Shown here: positions 27,726-36,165 of the stretch, piece by piece | How positions within the stretch are numbered: position 1 is the stretch's first letter | How the letters are laid out: each line of letters begins with the position of its first letter | NCBI GenBank assembly: GCA_020831625.1 | Contig: JAFIGD010000032.1 | Coordinates: 1 to 57,696, forward strand | Reading direction: 5' to 3' | DNA: 57,696 nucleotides | Origin: Verrucomicrobiota bacterium | GTDB taxonomy: Bacteria; Verrucomicrobiota; Kiritimatiellia; SS1-B-03-39; UBA6053 | Translations under genes and position numbers: made by a program | The notes under the pieces: generated by a model | Databases searched by the model: none | The model's input: only the letters and a program-made list of their open reading frames with translations | What the model was told of the DNA's origin: nothing

Positions 27726-27754
27726 CACATACCCGATGCAATGCCGATAGGCAA
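27726..27754 (-). promoter_or_regulatory. Predicted leaderless promoter of the DUF2333 gene
   Basis: On the minus strand: TTGCCT (27754-27749), 17 nt, TATGTG (27731-27726), then 6 nt to ATG 27719. Confidence 0.55.
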
Positions 27755-27804
27755 GCCGCTGTCTGCAAGAAAACGCGCAGCGCAATCCCGTCAACGATGA
27801 AAAA

Positions 27805-27880
27805 TGGTGGAGCGGAAGGGAATCGAACCCTCGACCTCTGCATTGCGAACGCAGCGCTCTCCCAACTGAGCTACCGCCCC
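27805..27880 (-). tRNA. tRNA-Ala (CGC anticodon)
   Basis: The acceptor stem GGGGCGG pairs with CCGCTCC (one G-T pair), followed by A and an encoded CCA. The anticodon arm CTGCG-TTCGCAA-TGCAG gives CGC. The T arm is GGGTTCGATTCCC. The length is 76 nt. Confidence 0.95.
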
Positions 27881-27968
27881 ATGGATCATCGAACACATTT
27901 CTCTTAATCATTCCCCGCCCGATTGCAATCCAAAATCCATCCGCAGTTCGCACAATCAAACACATCCC

Positions 27969-28187
27969 CGGAATGGAAGGGTCCCCTTCACCGGTCTGAA
28001 TTGTCTGCCGGAGTTTGTGCAACAAGCGGATCCGGAAATCGCCGCTAACGCGATGATTTGCGCCATTCATCAGGCGACCTATCTCATCAACCGCCAGCTC
28101 AAAAGCCAACGCCGCGCTTTTGAAGAAAAAGGCGGCTTCGGCGAGGAATTGTACCGCAGCCGAAAGCGCCGCCGGGAAAACGGCTGA
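27969..28187 (+). pseudogene. C-terminal remnant of a four-helix-bundle suffix-domain protein
   Basis: A frame ending at TGA 28185-28187 reads LPEFVQQADPEIAANAMICA, then IHQATYLINRQLKSQRRAF, EEKGGFGEELYRSRKRRREN. This matches the C-terminal end of 'four helix bundle suffix domain' proteins, which usually read like ANTxICLIHQxxYLLxRQL then GGFxERLYRxR. No start codon or N-terminal part remains upstream before the tRNA-Ala gene, so it is a truncated relic. It marks the edge between housekeeping genes and the restriction region. Confidence 0.65.
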
Positions 28188-28419
28188 GGCGTCAGCTTCG
28201 GGTCGGACCCCTCGGACCCGCGGGACTCGTCGGTGGGGGATGCGGTATGCGTTTTTTCCGACAGGTCGGACGGGTCAGACGAGTCCGACTTACCCCACCC
28301 CTTAGCCGAAAAGCATCAGGTTGGCACTGGGCCGTGGGCGGTGGACCGTGCACTCCGCACTCCGCACTCCGCACTCCACACTTGACCTTCCGCCCCGCTC
28401 CGCTACGAATTCCCCATCC
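28188..28419. repeat. Repeat-rich leader ahead of the type IIG gene
   Basis: GTCGGAC/GTCCGAC-type words occur in both orientations (28200-28290) and GCACTCC heptamers repeat about five times (28350-28380). A TTGACC (28382-28387) with TACGAA/ACGAAT 16-17 nt later may be the promoter for ATG 28420. Confidence 0.6.
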
Positions 28420-31400
28420 ATGCCAGCCCTTACCCCCAAACAAGCCCTCAACAAAGCCTTTCTCAAACTCCGCCCCGCCCGCCGGGCGGTCGAGGGCTTT
28501 CAGGCGGCCCTGGGCACCCTGCTGGACCGCGTCTCCCCCGGCGAATCCGAGGAATTCCATAAAAACCTCATCACCGACTTCCTGAACGCCGTCGGTTTCG
28601 CCCCCGACCACTACATCAACACCAAGGGCCGCAACGACCTGGTGATCCACAACGGCGACAGCTCCCGCTCCTCCGTGGGGGTCATCATCGAGACCAAAAG
28701 CCCCGGCAACAGCGCCGAAATGCCCCGTCCCGGCCAGCTCAACACCAAGGCCCTCCAGGAACTCCTCCTCTACTACCTCCGCGAGCGCGTCACCCACAAC
28801 AACCTCGAACTCCGCCACCTCGTCGTCACCAACGTCCACGAATGGTACCTCTTCGACGCCCGCGACTTCGAAGCCCGCTTCGCCCACGACCGCACCCTCA
28901 CCGCCCTCTTCAACGACTTCGAAGCCGGCCGCCTCGCCGGCGGCAAAACCCGCGACTTCTACAAAGACATCGCCGCCCCCGCCCTCGATGCCGCCCTGCC
29001 CCTGATCGAGTTCGTTCATCTTGATTTCCGCGACTTCGACGTTCAAAGTTCGACGTTCGATGTTCAACGTTCGCGTTCCTCCTCCCCTCCCGACTTCAAC
29101 GTTCGAAGTTCAACGTTCGATGTTCGACGTTCGCTTTCCTCCTCCCCTCCGTCCCCCTCCGCCCCTGCCGATGCGGAGACCGGCGCTCCTGTCCCATTCG
29201 TCACTCGTCATTCGTCACTCGTCATTCCCTCCAAGCTCCTCTCCCCCACCCACCTCCTCAAACTTCCCTTCACCAACGACTCCAACAGCCTCGACAAAGG
29301 CTTCTACAGCGAGTTGCTGCACATCATCGGACTCACCGAGCGAAAAGAGGGCTCCAAAAAGCTCATCGAGCGCAAGCCCCCCGGCGGGCGCGACCCCGGC
29401 TCCCTGCTCGAAAACGCCATCACCCAGCTCGACAGCCTCGACAAACTCTCCCGCCTCGACCGGCCCGGACGCTACGGGGCCGACCGCGACGAGCGCCTCT
29501 TCAACGTCGCCCTCGAACTCGCCATCACGTGGACCAACCGCATCCTCTTCCTCAAGCTCCTCGAAGCCCAGCTCATCGCCTACCACAAGGGCGACCGCGA
29601 GCACGCCTTCCTCCACAGCGAAAAAGTCGGCAGCTACGACGAACTCAACAGCCTCTTCTTCGAGGTCCTCGCCCGCCTCCCCGCCGAACGCGGCCCCGAG
29701 ATGGCCCGCAAATTCGCCCGCGTCCCCTACCTCAACAGCTCCCTCTTCGAACCCGCCGACATCGAGCACGGCGGCCTCACCATCAGCCAGCTCAAAAACC
29801 GCGAACTCCCCCTCCATCCCGCCACCGTCCTCAAAGACCCCCGCGGACGCCGCCGCGCCGGGTCCATGGACGCCCTCGCCTACTTCTTCGCCTTTCTCGA
29901 CGCCTACGACTTCACCGCCGAAGGCGCGGGCGAAATCCAGGAGGAAAACAAAACCCTCATCAACGCCTCCGTCCTCGGACTCATCTTCGAGAAAATCAAC
30001 GGCTACAAAGACGGCTCCTTTTTCACCCCCGGCTTCATCACCATGTACATGTGCCGGGAAACCCTGCACCGCGCCGTGCTCCGCAAATTCCACGAGGCCA
30101 AAGGCTGGAGCTGCGCCACCATTCCCGACCTCGCCGAACGCATCGAAGACAAGTCCGAAGCCAACGCCCTCATCAACTCCCTCCGCATCTGCGACCCCGC
30201 CGTCGGCTCCGGACACTTCCTCGTCTCCGCCCTCAACGAAATCATCGCCCTCAAAAGCGCCCTCGGCATTCTCTGCGACCGCGACGGACGCCGCCTGAAA
30301 AACCTCCACGTCGAAGTCGTCAACGACGAACTCATCCTCACCGACGAGGACGGCGACTTCTTCGAATACAAACCCCGCCTCCCCGAATCCCGCCGCATCC
30401 AGGAGGCCCTCTTCCACGAGAAACAGACCCTCATCGAAAACTGCCTCTTCGGCGTCGACCTCAACCCCAACTCCGTCAAAATCTGCCGCCTCCGCCTCTG
30501 GATCGAACTCCTCAAACACGCCTACTACAAAAACGAGACCGAACTCGAAACCCTCCCCAACATCGACATCAACATCAAATGCGGCAACTCCCTCATCAGC
30601 CGCTTCGCCCTCGACGCCGATCTAAAGACCGCCCTGCGCAAGAGCAAATGGACCATCGACAGCTACCGCCGCGCCGTCATGAGCTACCGCAACGCCCAAA
30701 ACAAAGAGCACAAGCGCGAGATGGAGCGGCTCATCGACAGCATCAAAGGCGATTTCGAGGCCGAAATCACTTACCACGACACCCGCGCCACCCGCCTGCG
30801 CAAGCTCAAAGGCCGCCTCAACGAACTCACCCTGCAAACCCAGCTCTTCGAAAAAACCGCCAAAGAAAAAGCCGCCTGGAACAAAGAAGTCAAAAGCACC
30901 ACCGCCGCCATCACCAAACTCGAGGAACAACTCGAAGAAATCCGCAAAAACAAAATCTACGAAAACGCCTTCGAATGGCGCTTCGAATTTCCCGAAGTGC
31001 TCGACAACGACGGACATTTCACCGGCTTCGACATCCTCATCGGCAATCCCCCCTACGTCCAGATCCAGTCCCTCCCCGCCGACATCAAAGCCGGCCTCGC
31101 CGACAGCGACTACCGGACCTTCGTCAAATCCGCCGACCTCTATTGCCTCTTCTTCGAACGCGCCCTCCAGCTCCTCCGCCCCCAGGGACAGCTCACCTTT
31201 ATCACTTCCAGCAAGTTTTTCAGGGCGAGTTATGGACAAGCGCTCCGGGAACATCTGCAAACCCGCTCCCAAATCCACGAAATCGTCGATTTTGGGGAGC
31301 TTCCCGTTTTTGAGGAAGCCGCCACCGACCCCGCGATCCTCCTCCTGCTCAATGAGCCTCCAGCGGAAGACCACAAATTCAGTGCGGCCACGGTGAAAGA

Positions 31401-32346
31401 CGAAGAGGCCTTTAAAGATTTGAAGAAATTTATCCAGGACACCGGCATCACCATGGCCCAAAAGCATCTGGATCAAGAGGCTTGGGCCCTACGGGATGAG
31501 AAATCCATTGCCTTGTTACAAAAGCTGCAAGCTGCGGGCTCACCGCTTGGGGAGTACGTCAACAAGGCGTTCTACCGTGGATTGGTTACCGGTCTCAATG
31601 AAGCATTTGTTGTCACCCAGGAGACCAAGGACAAGCTCATCCAAGAAGACCCGCAATGCGAACCTCTCTTTCGAAAATGGCTGCGAGGCCAGGACCTCAA
31701 ACGATGGAAGGCGGACTACCAGGGCCTGTATGCCATTATCATTGCCAGCAGCGCCAACGTGAACTGGCCCTGGTCCGGGAAAAGCCCGGAAGAAGCGGAA
31801 CGCATCTTTGCCGAAAGATATCCGTCCATTTTCCAGCACATGGTCCCGTTCAAACAAGCCATGCAAAAGCGAACCGACAAGGGGCAATACTACTGGGAGC
31901 TTCGCTCATGTGCTTACCTCGACGCCTTCGATAAGCCCAAAATCATCTACCCCGATATCGCCAAAAACATGAGGGCATGCCTGGACACCGAAGGCTGCTT
32001 CGGCTCCAATACGCTCTATTTCATCCCCCTCGACGACCCACTCATCCTGACCCTCCTAAACAGCGACACCTTCGACTGGTACGCCCGCCAAACCTTCCAA
32101 AGCCTCGGAGATCCCTGGAAAGGCGGCAGATTGCGTTTCTTCACCCAATACATGGAAAACGCCCCCATCCCCCCGGCCACCGAAGCCCAGAAAGCCGAAC
32201 TCAGCGACCTCGCCCAAGCCTGCGCCGCCGCCACCGCCGCCGGGGACACCGAACGCCTCCAGACCCTCGAAACCCGGATTGATGAAATCGTTTGCGGGTT
32301 GTTTGATCTCAACGCCAAAGAAATTGAGCAAACCAAAATTTATTAG
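28420..32346 (+). CDS. Type IIG restriction-modification enzyme (fused nuclease, N6-adenine methyltransferase and specificity domain)
   Basis: The ~1308-aa single-chain enzyme has, in order: an N-terminal nuclease-like domain with RNDLVIHNG and VGVIIETKSPG (D...ExK, residues ~70-96), a helical connector, methyltransferase motif I (CDPAVGSGHFLVSALNE, ~590), the catalytic motif IV GNPPYVQ (~876) and a C-terminal target-recognition region ending in a helical tail (ATEAQKAELSDLAQACAAA). The frame opens at 28321, but ATG 28420 (MPALTPKQALNKAF) avoids translating repeat DNA. Two short blocks (residues ~206-238 and ~259-270) are translated repeats. Codon use in the recognition region (about 31205-31930) is less C-ending than the rest. 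The recognition site cannot be predicted. Confidence 0.88.
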   Translation: MPALTPKQALNKAFLKLRPARRAVEGFQAALGTLLDRVSPGESEEFHKNLITDFLNAVGFAPDHYINTKGRNDLVIHNGDSSRSSVGVIIETKSPGNSAEMPRPGQLNTKALQELLLYYLRERVTHNNLELRHLVVTNVHEWYLFDARDFEARFAHDRTLTALFNDFEAGRLAGGKTRDFYKDIAAPALDAALPLIEFVHLDFRDFDVQSSTFDVQRSRSSSPPDFNVRSSTFDVRRSLSSSPPSPSAPADAETGAPVPFVTRHSSLVIPSKLLSPTHLLKLPFTNDSNSLDKGFYSELLHIIGLTERKEGSKKLIERKPPGGRDPGSLLENAITQLDSLDKLSRLDRPGRYGADRDERLFNVALELAITWTNRILFLKLLEAQLIAYHKGDREHAFLHSEKVGSYDELNSLFFEVLARLPAERGPEMARKFARVPYLNSSLFEPADIEHGGLTISQLKNRELPLHPATVLKDPRGRRRAGSMDALAYFFAFLDAYDFTAEGAGEIQEENKTLINASVLGLIFEKINGYKDGSFFTPGFITMYMCRETLHRAVLRKFHEAKGWSCATIPDLAERIEDKSEANALINSLRICDPAVGSGHFLVSALNEIIALKSALGILCDRDGRRLKNLHVEVVNDELILTDEDGDFFEYKPRLPESRRIQEALFHEKQTLIENCLFGVDLNPNSVKICRLRLWIELLKHAYYKNETELETLPNIDINIKCGNSLISRFALDADLKTALRKSKWTIDSYRRAVMSYRNAQNKEHKREMERLIDSIKGDFEAEITYHDTRATRLRKLKGRLNELTLQTQLFEKTAKEKAAWNKEVKSTTAAITKLEEQLEEIRKNKIYENAFEWRFEFPEVLDNDGHFTGFDILIGNPPYVQIQSLPADIKAGLADSDYRTFVKSADLYCLFFERALQLLRPQGQLTFITSSKFFRASYGQALREHLQTRSQIHEIVDFGELPVFEEAATDPAILLLLNEPPAEDHKFSAATVKDEEAFKDLKKFIQDTGITMAQKHLDQEAWALRDEKSIALLQKLQAAGSPLGEYVNKAFYRGLVTGLNEAFVVTQETKDKLIQEDPQCEPLFRKWLRGQDLKRWKADYQGLYAIIIASSANVNWPWSGKSPEEAERIFAERYPSIFQHMVPFKQAMQKRTDKGQYYWELRSCAYLDAFDKPKIIYPDIAKNMRACLDTEGCFGSNTLYFIPLDDPLILTLLNSDTFDWYARQTFQSLGDPWKGGRLRFFTQYMENAPIPPATEAQKAELSDLAQACAAATAAGDTERLQTLETRIDEIVCGLFDLNAKEIEQTKIY
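29037..29230. repeat. Intergenic-type repeats carried in frame inside the type IIG gene
   Basis: 29037-29135 holds GTTCAA/GTTCGA-AGTTC/ACGTTC words also found near 38510-38555 and 40845-40870. 29196-29228 holds CGTCACT/CGTCATT heptamers identical to those at 57446-57696. They encode the linkers STFDVQRSRSSS, STFDVRRSLSSS and VTRHSSLVI with no frame break. Confidence 0.85.
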
Positions 32347-32370
32347 GTTGAATTGCTAAAGATAAACCGG

Positions 32371-33150
32371 ATGAATGATCAGCAAAAACAATATGACGAA
32401 CAAGACCCTCAGTTTCGAATGAAACGCAACAGTTTCATTGAATACAGCTTTCGAGACACTGCGGATCAGGATTACATTGCTGCCAGAACCTTATATCGTA
32501 ATCAGTTATTGGGACCTTTTCTATGGTCATCCCTGCAAGCGATCGAAAAATATCTGAAAGCAATATTACTTTACAACGAACGCCCGGCTAAAACCGGTCA
32601 TAATACGATCAAAGCATTGAATGAAGTCAAGAAGATCGGCGAAATCGGATTTATATGCTCTACTGAGATTGAGGATTTTCTTGAATATTTAGATGAACAG
32701 GGGCCCAATCGTTATCTGTCATACACCAGGTACTCAAAAGGAGATGAGCTTTCTCTACTTGATGAATCCGTTTTTATGATTCGCAGGTTCTGTGATGATT
32801 ATTTTTTTCCTCACGAGTCCTCCAAAAAAAGGCAACATGATCAATATTTATTAAAAGCAGCCAAAAGCCAAGATATTCTAAAAAATAGACACAAGTTTCG
32901 ACTTGCACCCAAAGGATATCTGGGAAAAGTCCTCGACGATCCAAAGCTAAAACAACAACGAGATCAACTTATTTATCAAAATCTATTTTATGGGGCTATC
33001 ACACGCAATAAGGTGAAACGAAGGCCGATAGCAGGCTGGTCCAGGTCTGGAAATTTGATGTTTCCCGAAATCAAAACCTGGGTGGATGAAAGGGTTCATA
33101 TGTCGAAAGAGGAGATAAGGTTAGTTGAATTTATTCTAAAACATGAATAA
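32371..33150 (+). CDS. HEPN-domain protein
   Basis: The ~259-aa protein (ATG 32371; a TTG at 32353 is possible) has an N-terminal helical HEPN domain: the pattern QAIEKYLKAILLYNERPAKT then GHNTIKAL gives R71-x5-H77, the RNase-type Rx4-6H motif. HEPN proteins are RNases or nucleotide-binding partners frequent in toxin-antitoxin and phage-defence loci. The gene is much more AT-rich than its neighbours and lacks their C-ending codons, so it was probably acquired. It lies between the end of the type IIG gene and a second copy of that gene's last ~55 codons. No nucleotidyltransferase partner is adjacent. Confidence 0.75.
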   Translation: MNDQQKQYDEQDPQFRMKRNSFIEYSFRDTADQDYIAARTLYRNQLLGPFLWSSLQAIEKYLKAILLYNERPAKTGHNTIKALNEVKKIGEIGFICSTEIEDFLEYLDEQGPNRYLSYTRYSKGDELSLLDESVFMIRRFCDDYFFPHESSKKRQHDQYLLKAAKSQDILKNRHKFRLAPKGYLGKVLDDPKLKQQRDQLIYQNLFYGAITRNKVKRRPIAGWSRSGNLMFPEIKTWVDERVHMSKEEIRLVEFILKHE

Positions 33151-33337
33151 GAGCAACTGTTACCCCGCCACCGAAGCCCAGAAAGCCGAACTCAGCGACC
33201 TCGCCCAAGCCTGCGCCGCCGCCACCGCCGCCAAAGACCCCAACCGCCTCCAAAACCTCGAAACCCGTATCGACGAGATCGTGTTCGGATTGTTTGGGTT
33301 ATCGAAGGAAGCGCTGAAAACTCTGCATACACCGTAA
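33143..33337 (+). pseudogene. Duplicated C-terminal tail of the type IIG enzyme
   Basis: From 33164 this frame repeats the enzyme's own ending: PATEAQKAELSDLAQACAAA, then TAAKDPNRLQNLETRIDEIV and FGLFGLS. The corresponding segment of the intact gene starts near 32173. The two DNA copies are nearly identical for about 65 nt and then diverge. It has no upstream domain and only 64 codons, so it is a relic of an earlier gene end or of a duplication accompanying the HEPN insertion. Confidence 0.8.
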
Positions 33338-33384
33338 AAAAACAACCTGAAGTATAAAATACATCAATTATGATGTTGCCAGCC

Positions 33385-33738
33385 ATGAACTTTGAGATTA
33401 TCTTTTACGAAACAGCAGAAGGAAAAGTCCCCGTGAAGGACTTCCTCGAAGAACTCAAAGCGAGTGATCCGGGGGATTTTGCGGCGGTCATGGCGGGTCT
33501 CGTGAAACTGCGGGACCGACAATACCACCGCGAGCCTCTCTCCAAGGCCCTGAACGACGGACTTTTCGAGCTTCGGCACGTTGGAAAACTCAACACCCGC
33601 GTTCTTTGGTTTTTCGTGAAAGGAAAACGAATCGTCGCCGTCCATGGCATCCGAAACAAAGGCCAAAAACTCCCCGCCAACGACCTGCAAACCGCATTGA
33701 CCCGCAAGGCGGATTGGCTTGAAAGGCAAGAACCATGA
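33385..33738 (+). CDS. higB: HigB/RelE-type toxin (phage Gp49-like)
   Basis: The 117-aa protein (from ATG 33385; ATG 33370 adds five residues) has the HigB/Gp49 pattern: FEIIFYETAEGKVPVKDFL, LRDRQYHREPLSKALNDG, LFELRHVGKLNTRVLWFFVK, and GIRNKGQKLPANDL. Such proteins cut mRNA on ribosomes. The gene order is toxin first, antitoxin second, with a 4-nt overlap, the usual HigBA arrangement. A TATAAA at 33353-33358 may belong to its promoter. Confidence 0.88.
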   Translation: MNFEIIFYETAEGKVPVKDFLEELKASDPGDFAAVMAGLVKLRDRQYHREPLSKALNDGLFELRHVGKLNTRVLWFFVKGKRIVAVHGIRNKGQKLPANDLQTALTRKADWLERQEP

Positions 33739-34079
33739 GCAAAACCAATTTCGACCTCTACCTGGAGGAAAACCTCAAAAATCCCGACTTCGCCGCCCGT
33801 TACGCCGATGCGGGCGAAGCCTGGGACATAGCCCTGCAACTCAGCGCCCTGCGCGAAGAGTCCGGACTTTCACAAAAGGAACTGGCCGAGAAACTCCACA
33901 CCAGCCAGCAACACATCAGCCGCATCGAATCCCCCGGCTACGAAGGCCACTCCCTCCGCCAGCTCCGAAAAGTCGCCACCGCCCTCAACGCCCGCGTTCG
34001 CGTCATCCTCGAACCCCTTGACCAACACGCTTCCCCCGCCATGGTGAAAGAGGCCGGGGAGAAATATTTGGGGGAGTGA
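33735..34079 (+). CDS. higA: HigA/XRE-family antitoxin
   Basis: The 114-aa protein begins SKTNFDLYLEENLKNPDFAA, a typical lead for this family, and then has a helix-turn-helix (LREESGLSQKELAEKLHTSQ, QHISRIE). It neutralises the neighbouring toxin and likely represses the pair's promoter. It overlaps higB by 4 nt. No chaperone-dependence extension is seen, in contrast with the HicB protein at 38952. Confidence 0.9.
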   Translation: MSKTNFDLYLEENLKNPDFAARYADAGEAWDIALQLSALREESGLSQKELAEKLHTSQQHISRIESPGYEGHSLRQLRKVATALNARVRVILEPLDQHASPAMVKEAGEKYLGE

Positions 34080-34389
34080 TGTCTTCTGCGGCACATTTGA
34101 AACTCCTAAAGACCAAAATAACACGGCTCTCTTTTTTTTGCGGCGATATTATGAATTTGTATGGTATCTGTGCCTCAGCATTCGACTCAATTATCGACAG
34201 AACGCTTTGTTAACTCACAACAAAACAGAAAATATCGTATGCCATTTTTCCTTCAATTCACCAATTATCGCGTGCAATCCCCGCTTAGGGCTGACTACTC
34301 ATTGATTTGATCATGAGATTGAATCAGGATATAAAAATGCTGATGGTTTCTGATTACGTCGGACCAATAAGCTATCGCGAAGATTTGAA
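34080..34389. other. Gene-free AT-rich spacer
   Basis: The 310 nt between the higA stop and the stop of the convergent 254-aa gene hold no reading frame, RNA or clear repeat that I can recognise. Composition falls abruptly in GC relative to the left side, so this is the left boundary of the minus-strand array. Confidence 0.5.
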
Positions 34390-35154
34390 TTAGAAGGCCT
34401 GCAAATCGGCCACGTCCTTAACTGTGTATTCGTATCCGTCAATGGTAATTGCAAAAATTTCATATTCTACTTGTACCAAACGATCAGGCATTGCAGCATC
34501 ATGGCGTCTAAAGTACAGCCCTTTCTGCATCAGAAAACCAAGGTGATGCGAATAAATGAAATCCGTAATTATATTTTTTTCAAGCATGGAAATCATATCA
34601 AATTGCGTTTCAATTCTTAAAATATCCTGACTTTCAATTCTGCCATGTTCTATATTCTGAATTACTGATCTTGCAATAGACTTATCACTGTTGAAAACTC
34701 TAATGCCTATTTGACGAATTGTTACTGGTCGGTGGGAGAGGTTAAAAATTTGAAAGTTTGCTTCAACAACGGGGCGATAAACCAGAATACTTTCATCGGG
34801 TTCGCTGGAAAGTTTATCGATCTGATCAGATGGTAATTCATTTATTCGGTTAGTATTGATTAAGGATCGATAAGGAAACCCCCAAACAGATAAATCATTA
34901 ATTTTAGCAATTAGCTGTTGAGTCGTAATTTTACCTTTTTCAAATTCCATACTATCGATTGATGGAGCGAAAAAAAAGCGGTTACCCATGTGGGTGCGGA
35001 TGGGTTCAATTTCCAAACGAATGTTAGGTTTTTTGTTTTGTAGATGCATCTGTGCAAAAATTGTGGATATAAGCGTGAGGGCTGCAGTGAGTATGACCAA
35101 TATCGCTGGATGGGAAAAAAAGGACTTAATTATTTCCATGGAAATATTTCTCAT
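34390..35154 (-). CDS. Single-pass membrane protein of unknown function, 254 aa
   Basis: The N-terminus has one membrane segment (HPAILVILTAALTLISTIFA, residues ~15-34), followed by a soluble, mixed alpha/beta region with no recognised motif. The start ATG 35154 is preceded by GAGGG; ATG at codon 6 is the alternative. The gene is AT-rich and is the last unit of the minus-strand array, with repeat copy R1 about 40 nt upstream. Similar one-membrane-helix proteins occur in defence and toxin cassettes, but nothing here proves that role. Confidence 0.6.
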   Translation of the reverse strand: MRNISMEIIKSFFSHPAILVILTAALTLISTIFAQMHLQNKKPNIRLEIEPIRTHMGNRFFFAPSIDSMEFEKGKITTQQLIAKINDLSVWGFPYRSLINTNRINELPSDQIDKLSSEPDESILVYRPVVEANFQIFNLSHRPVTIRQIGIRVFNSDKSIARSVIQNIEHGRIESQDILRIETQFDMISMLEKNIITDFIYSHHLGFLMQKGLYFRRHDAAMPDRLVQVEYEIFAITIDGYEYTVKDVADLQAF

Positions 35155-35196
35155 TTTACCCTCTGCTGATTATGGTGGGAACTGAAAAACGACTCC

Positions 35197-35480
35197 ACCA
35201 GCCCCGCCCTTCCGGGGAAAAGGCGGCGTCCCTTATAATACGTTGATTTAGCCTTGAAGCCATCCGGTTTCTTCCCCATCTGCCCGAATGACATCCCGAG
35301 GGACGCGGCGGACTCAAGCCGCTTTCGCCTCCCGTGATCGCACGGAAGCCGCAGGCGTTTTGGCTTGAGGGTTGCTTGGAACATGGGGTTTTCTTTCAGC
35401 CGCCAATAAACCGATCCCAATCCGTGTTGTCGAGGAATTTCAGAGGAAACCTGTTTGGTTTTTCTTCTCGAAAGAAATGA
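35197..35480. repeat. Array repeat copy R1
   Basis: This full-length copy holds hairpin I (GCGGC 35305-35309 with GCCGC 35318-35322), hairpin II (CCGTG 35332-35336 with CACGG 35341-35345), then conserved words CAGGCGTTTTGG, GGTTGCTTGGAACATGGGG, TTTCTTTCAGCCGCC and TGTCGAGGAATTTCAGAGG. Confidence 0.85.
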
Positions 35481-35511
35481 GCGACTAGTTCTGCTTTGCC
35501 CTTCTCGGTCC

Positions 35512-36105
35512 TCATGGCCTAAACTGTGTGAATTTTTGGATAATTTCCAGTTTGATCTTGGGAATACAAAATTTCTCTAGTAGGTCCAATGTCACAGTGG
35601 ATGTTTTGATTTTCTCCATCGCATTGAAAAGAGAGATGCCCGCTGTCGCTACATCCAATCCAGTCAAAGCGTTGTTTGGCTTCGATGCCAACGCGAAAAT
35701 TGCGCCGTTATGACCGACGACAGCTTTAGCCAGTGTATGCGTTCCGAAATAGCACACCCCGAATATACATACGGAATCTATGAGGTAATCCCGTAACGTT
35801 GCTTGTTCACCAACACCAAGACAAAGCTCATTACCATCACAGTCCCCATCGGCAAACAACCATGCCGAGTTACTTTCCTTGTCGCCGTGCGCTATGAGAA
35901 TGAAAACTGAGAACGGGTCTGCCTTCTCGAGGATGGTAATCAGGCTGGAATAGTCGGATGCACGCTCAATCTGAAGGGTAACATTCGGATCAGTTTCACA
36001 CCGTATTTCACTGGCTATGACTTGTCCGAGGTCGTCCTCTGTCGAATGCACAATCAGGGCGTGCAACTTCTCATTCGCTTGTAAGATGATGTCGTCAGCG
36101 ATCAT
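35512..36105 (-). CDS. CHAT/caspase-like protein
   Basis: The 197-aa protein has the order of a caspase-fold peptidase: a strand leading to a histidine in SVFILIAHGDKESNS (His73), then a strand leading to a cysteine in DSVCIFGVCYFGTHTLA (Cys118), followed by GAIFALAS. His-then-Cys after beta strands is the catalytic dyad arrangement of CHAT and metacaspase-like proteins. No partner domain is fused. ATG 36105 has GGGAG upstream. It lies 60 nt behind the DUF2971 gene on the same strand within one inter-repeat unit, so the two probably work together. Substrate and trigger are unknown. Confidence 0.6.
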   Translation of the reverse strand: MIADDIILQANEKLHALIVHSTEDDLGQVIASEIRCETDPNVTLQIERASDYSSLITILEKADPFSVFILIAHGDKESNSAWLFADGDCDGNELCLGVGEQATLRDYLIDSVCIFGVCYFGTHTLAKAVVGHNGAIFALASKPNNALTGLDVATAGISLFNAMEKIKTSTVTLDLLEKFCIPKIKLEIIQKFTQFRP

Positions 36106-36165
36106 GCTTGTCTCCCTTCATCCATACCATAAAGCCGTCCTCATTAATTGACTTGTTTGGTTGCA

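Noticed and set aside
27720-28109. Longer N-terminus for the DUF2333 protein starting at 28109
   Set aside because: It would translate through the tRNA-Ala gene; ATG 27719 has a fitting promoter and precedes the recognisable protein.
35151-35420. Short open frames in the array repeats that translate as MFQATLHPKRLRLPCDHG-like peptides, seen in several copies
   Set aside because: Stops interrupt the same frame in R7, substitutions are not biased to third positions, and DNA hairpins rather than codons are conserved; treated as a noncoding repeat.
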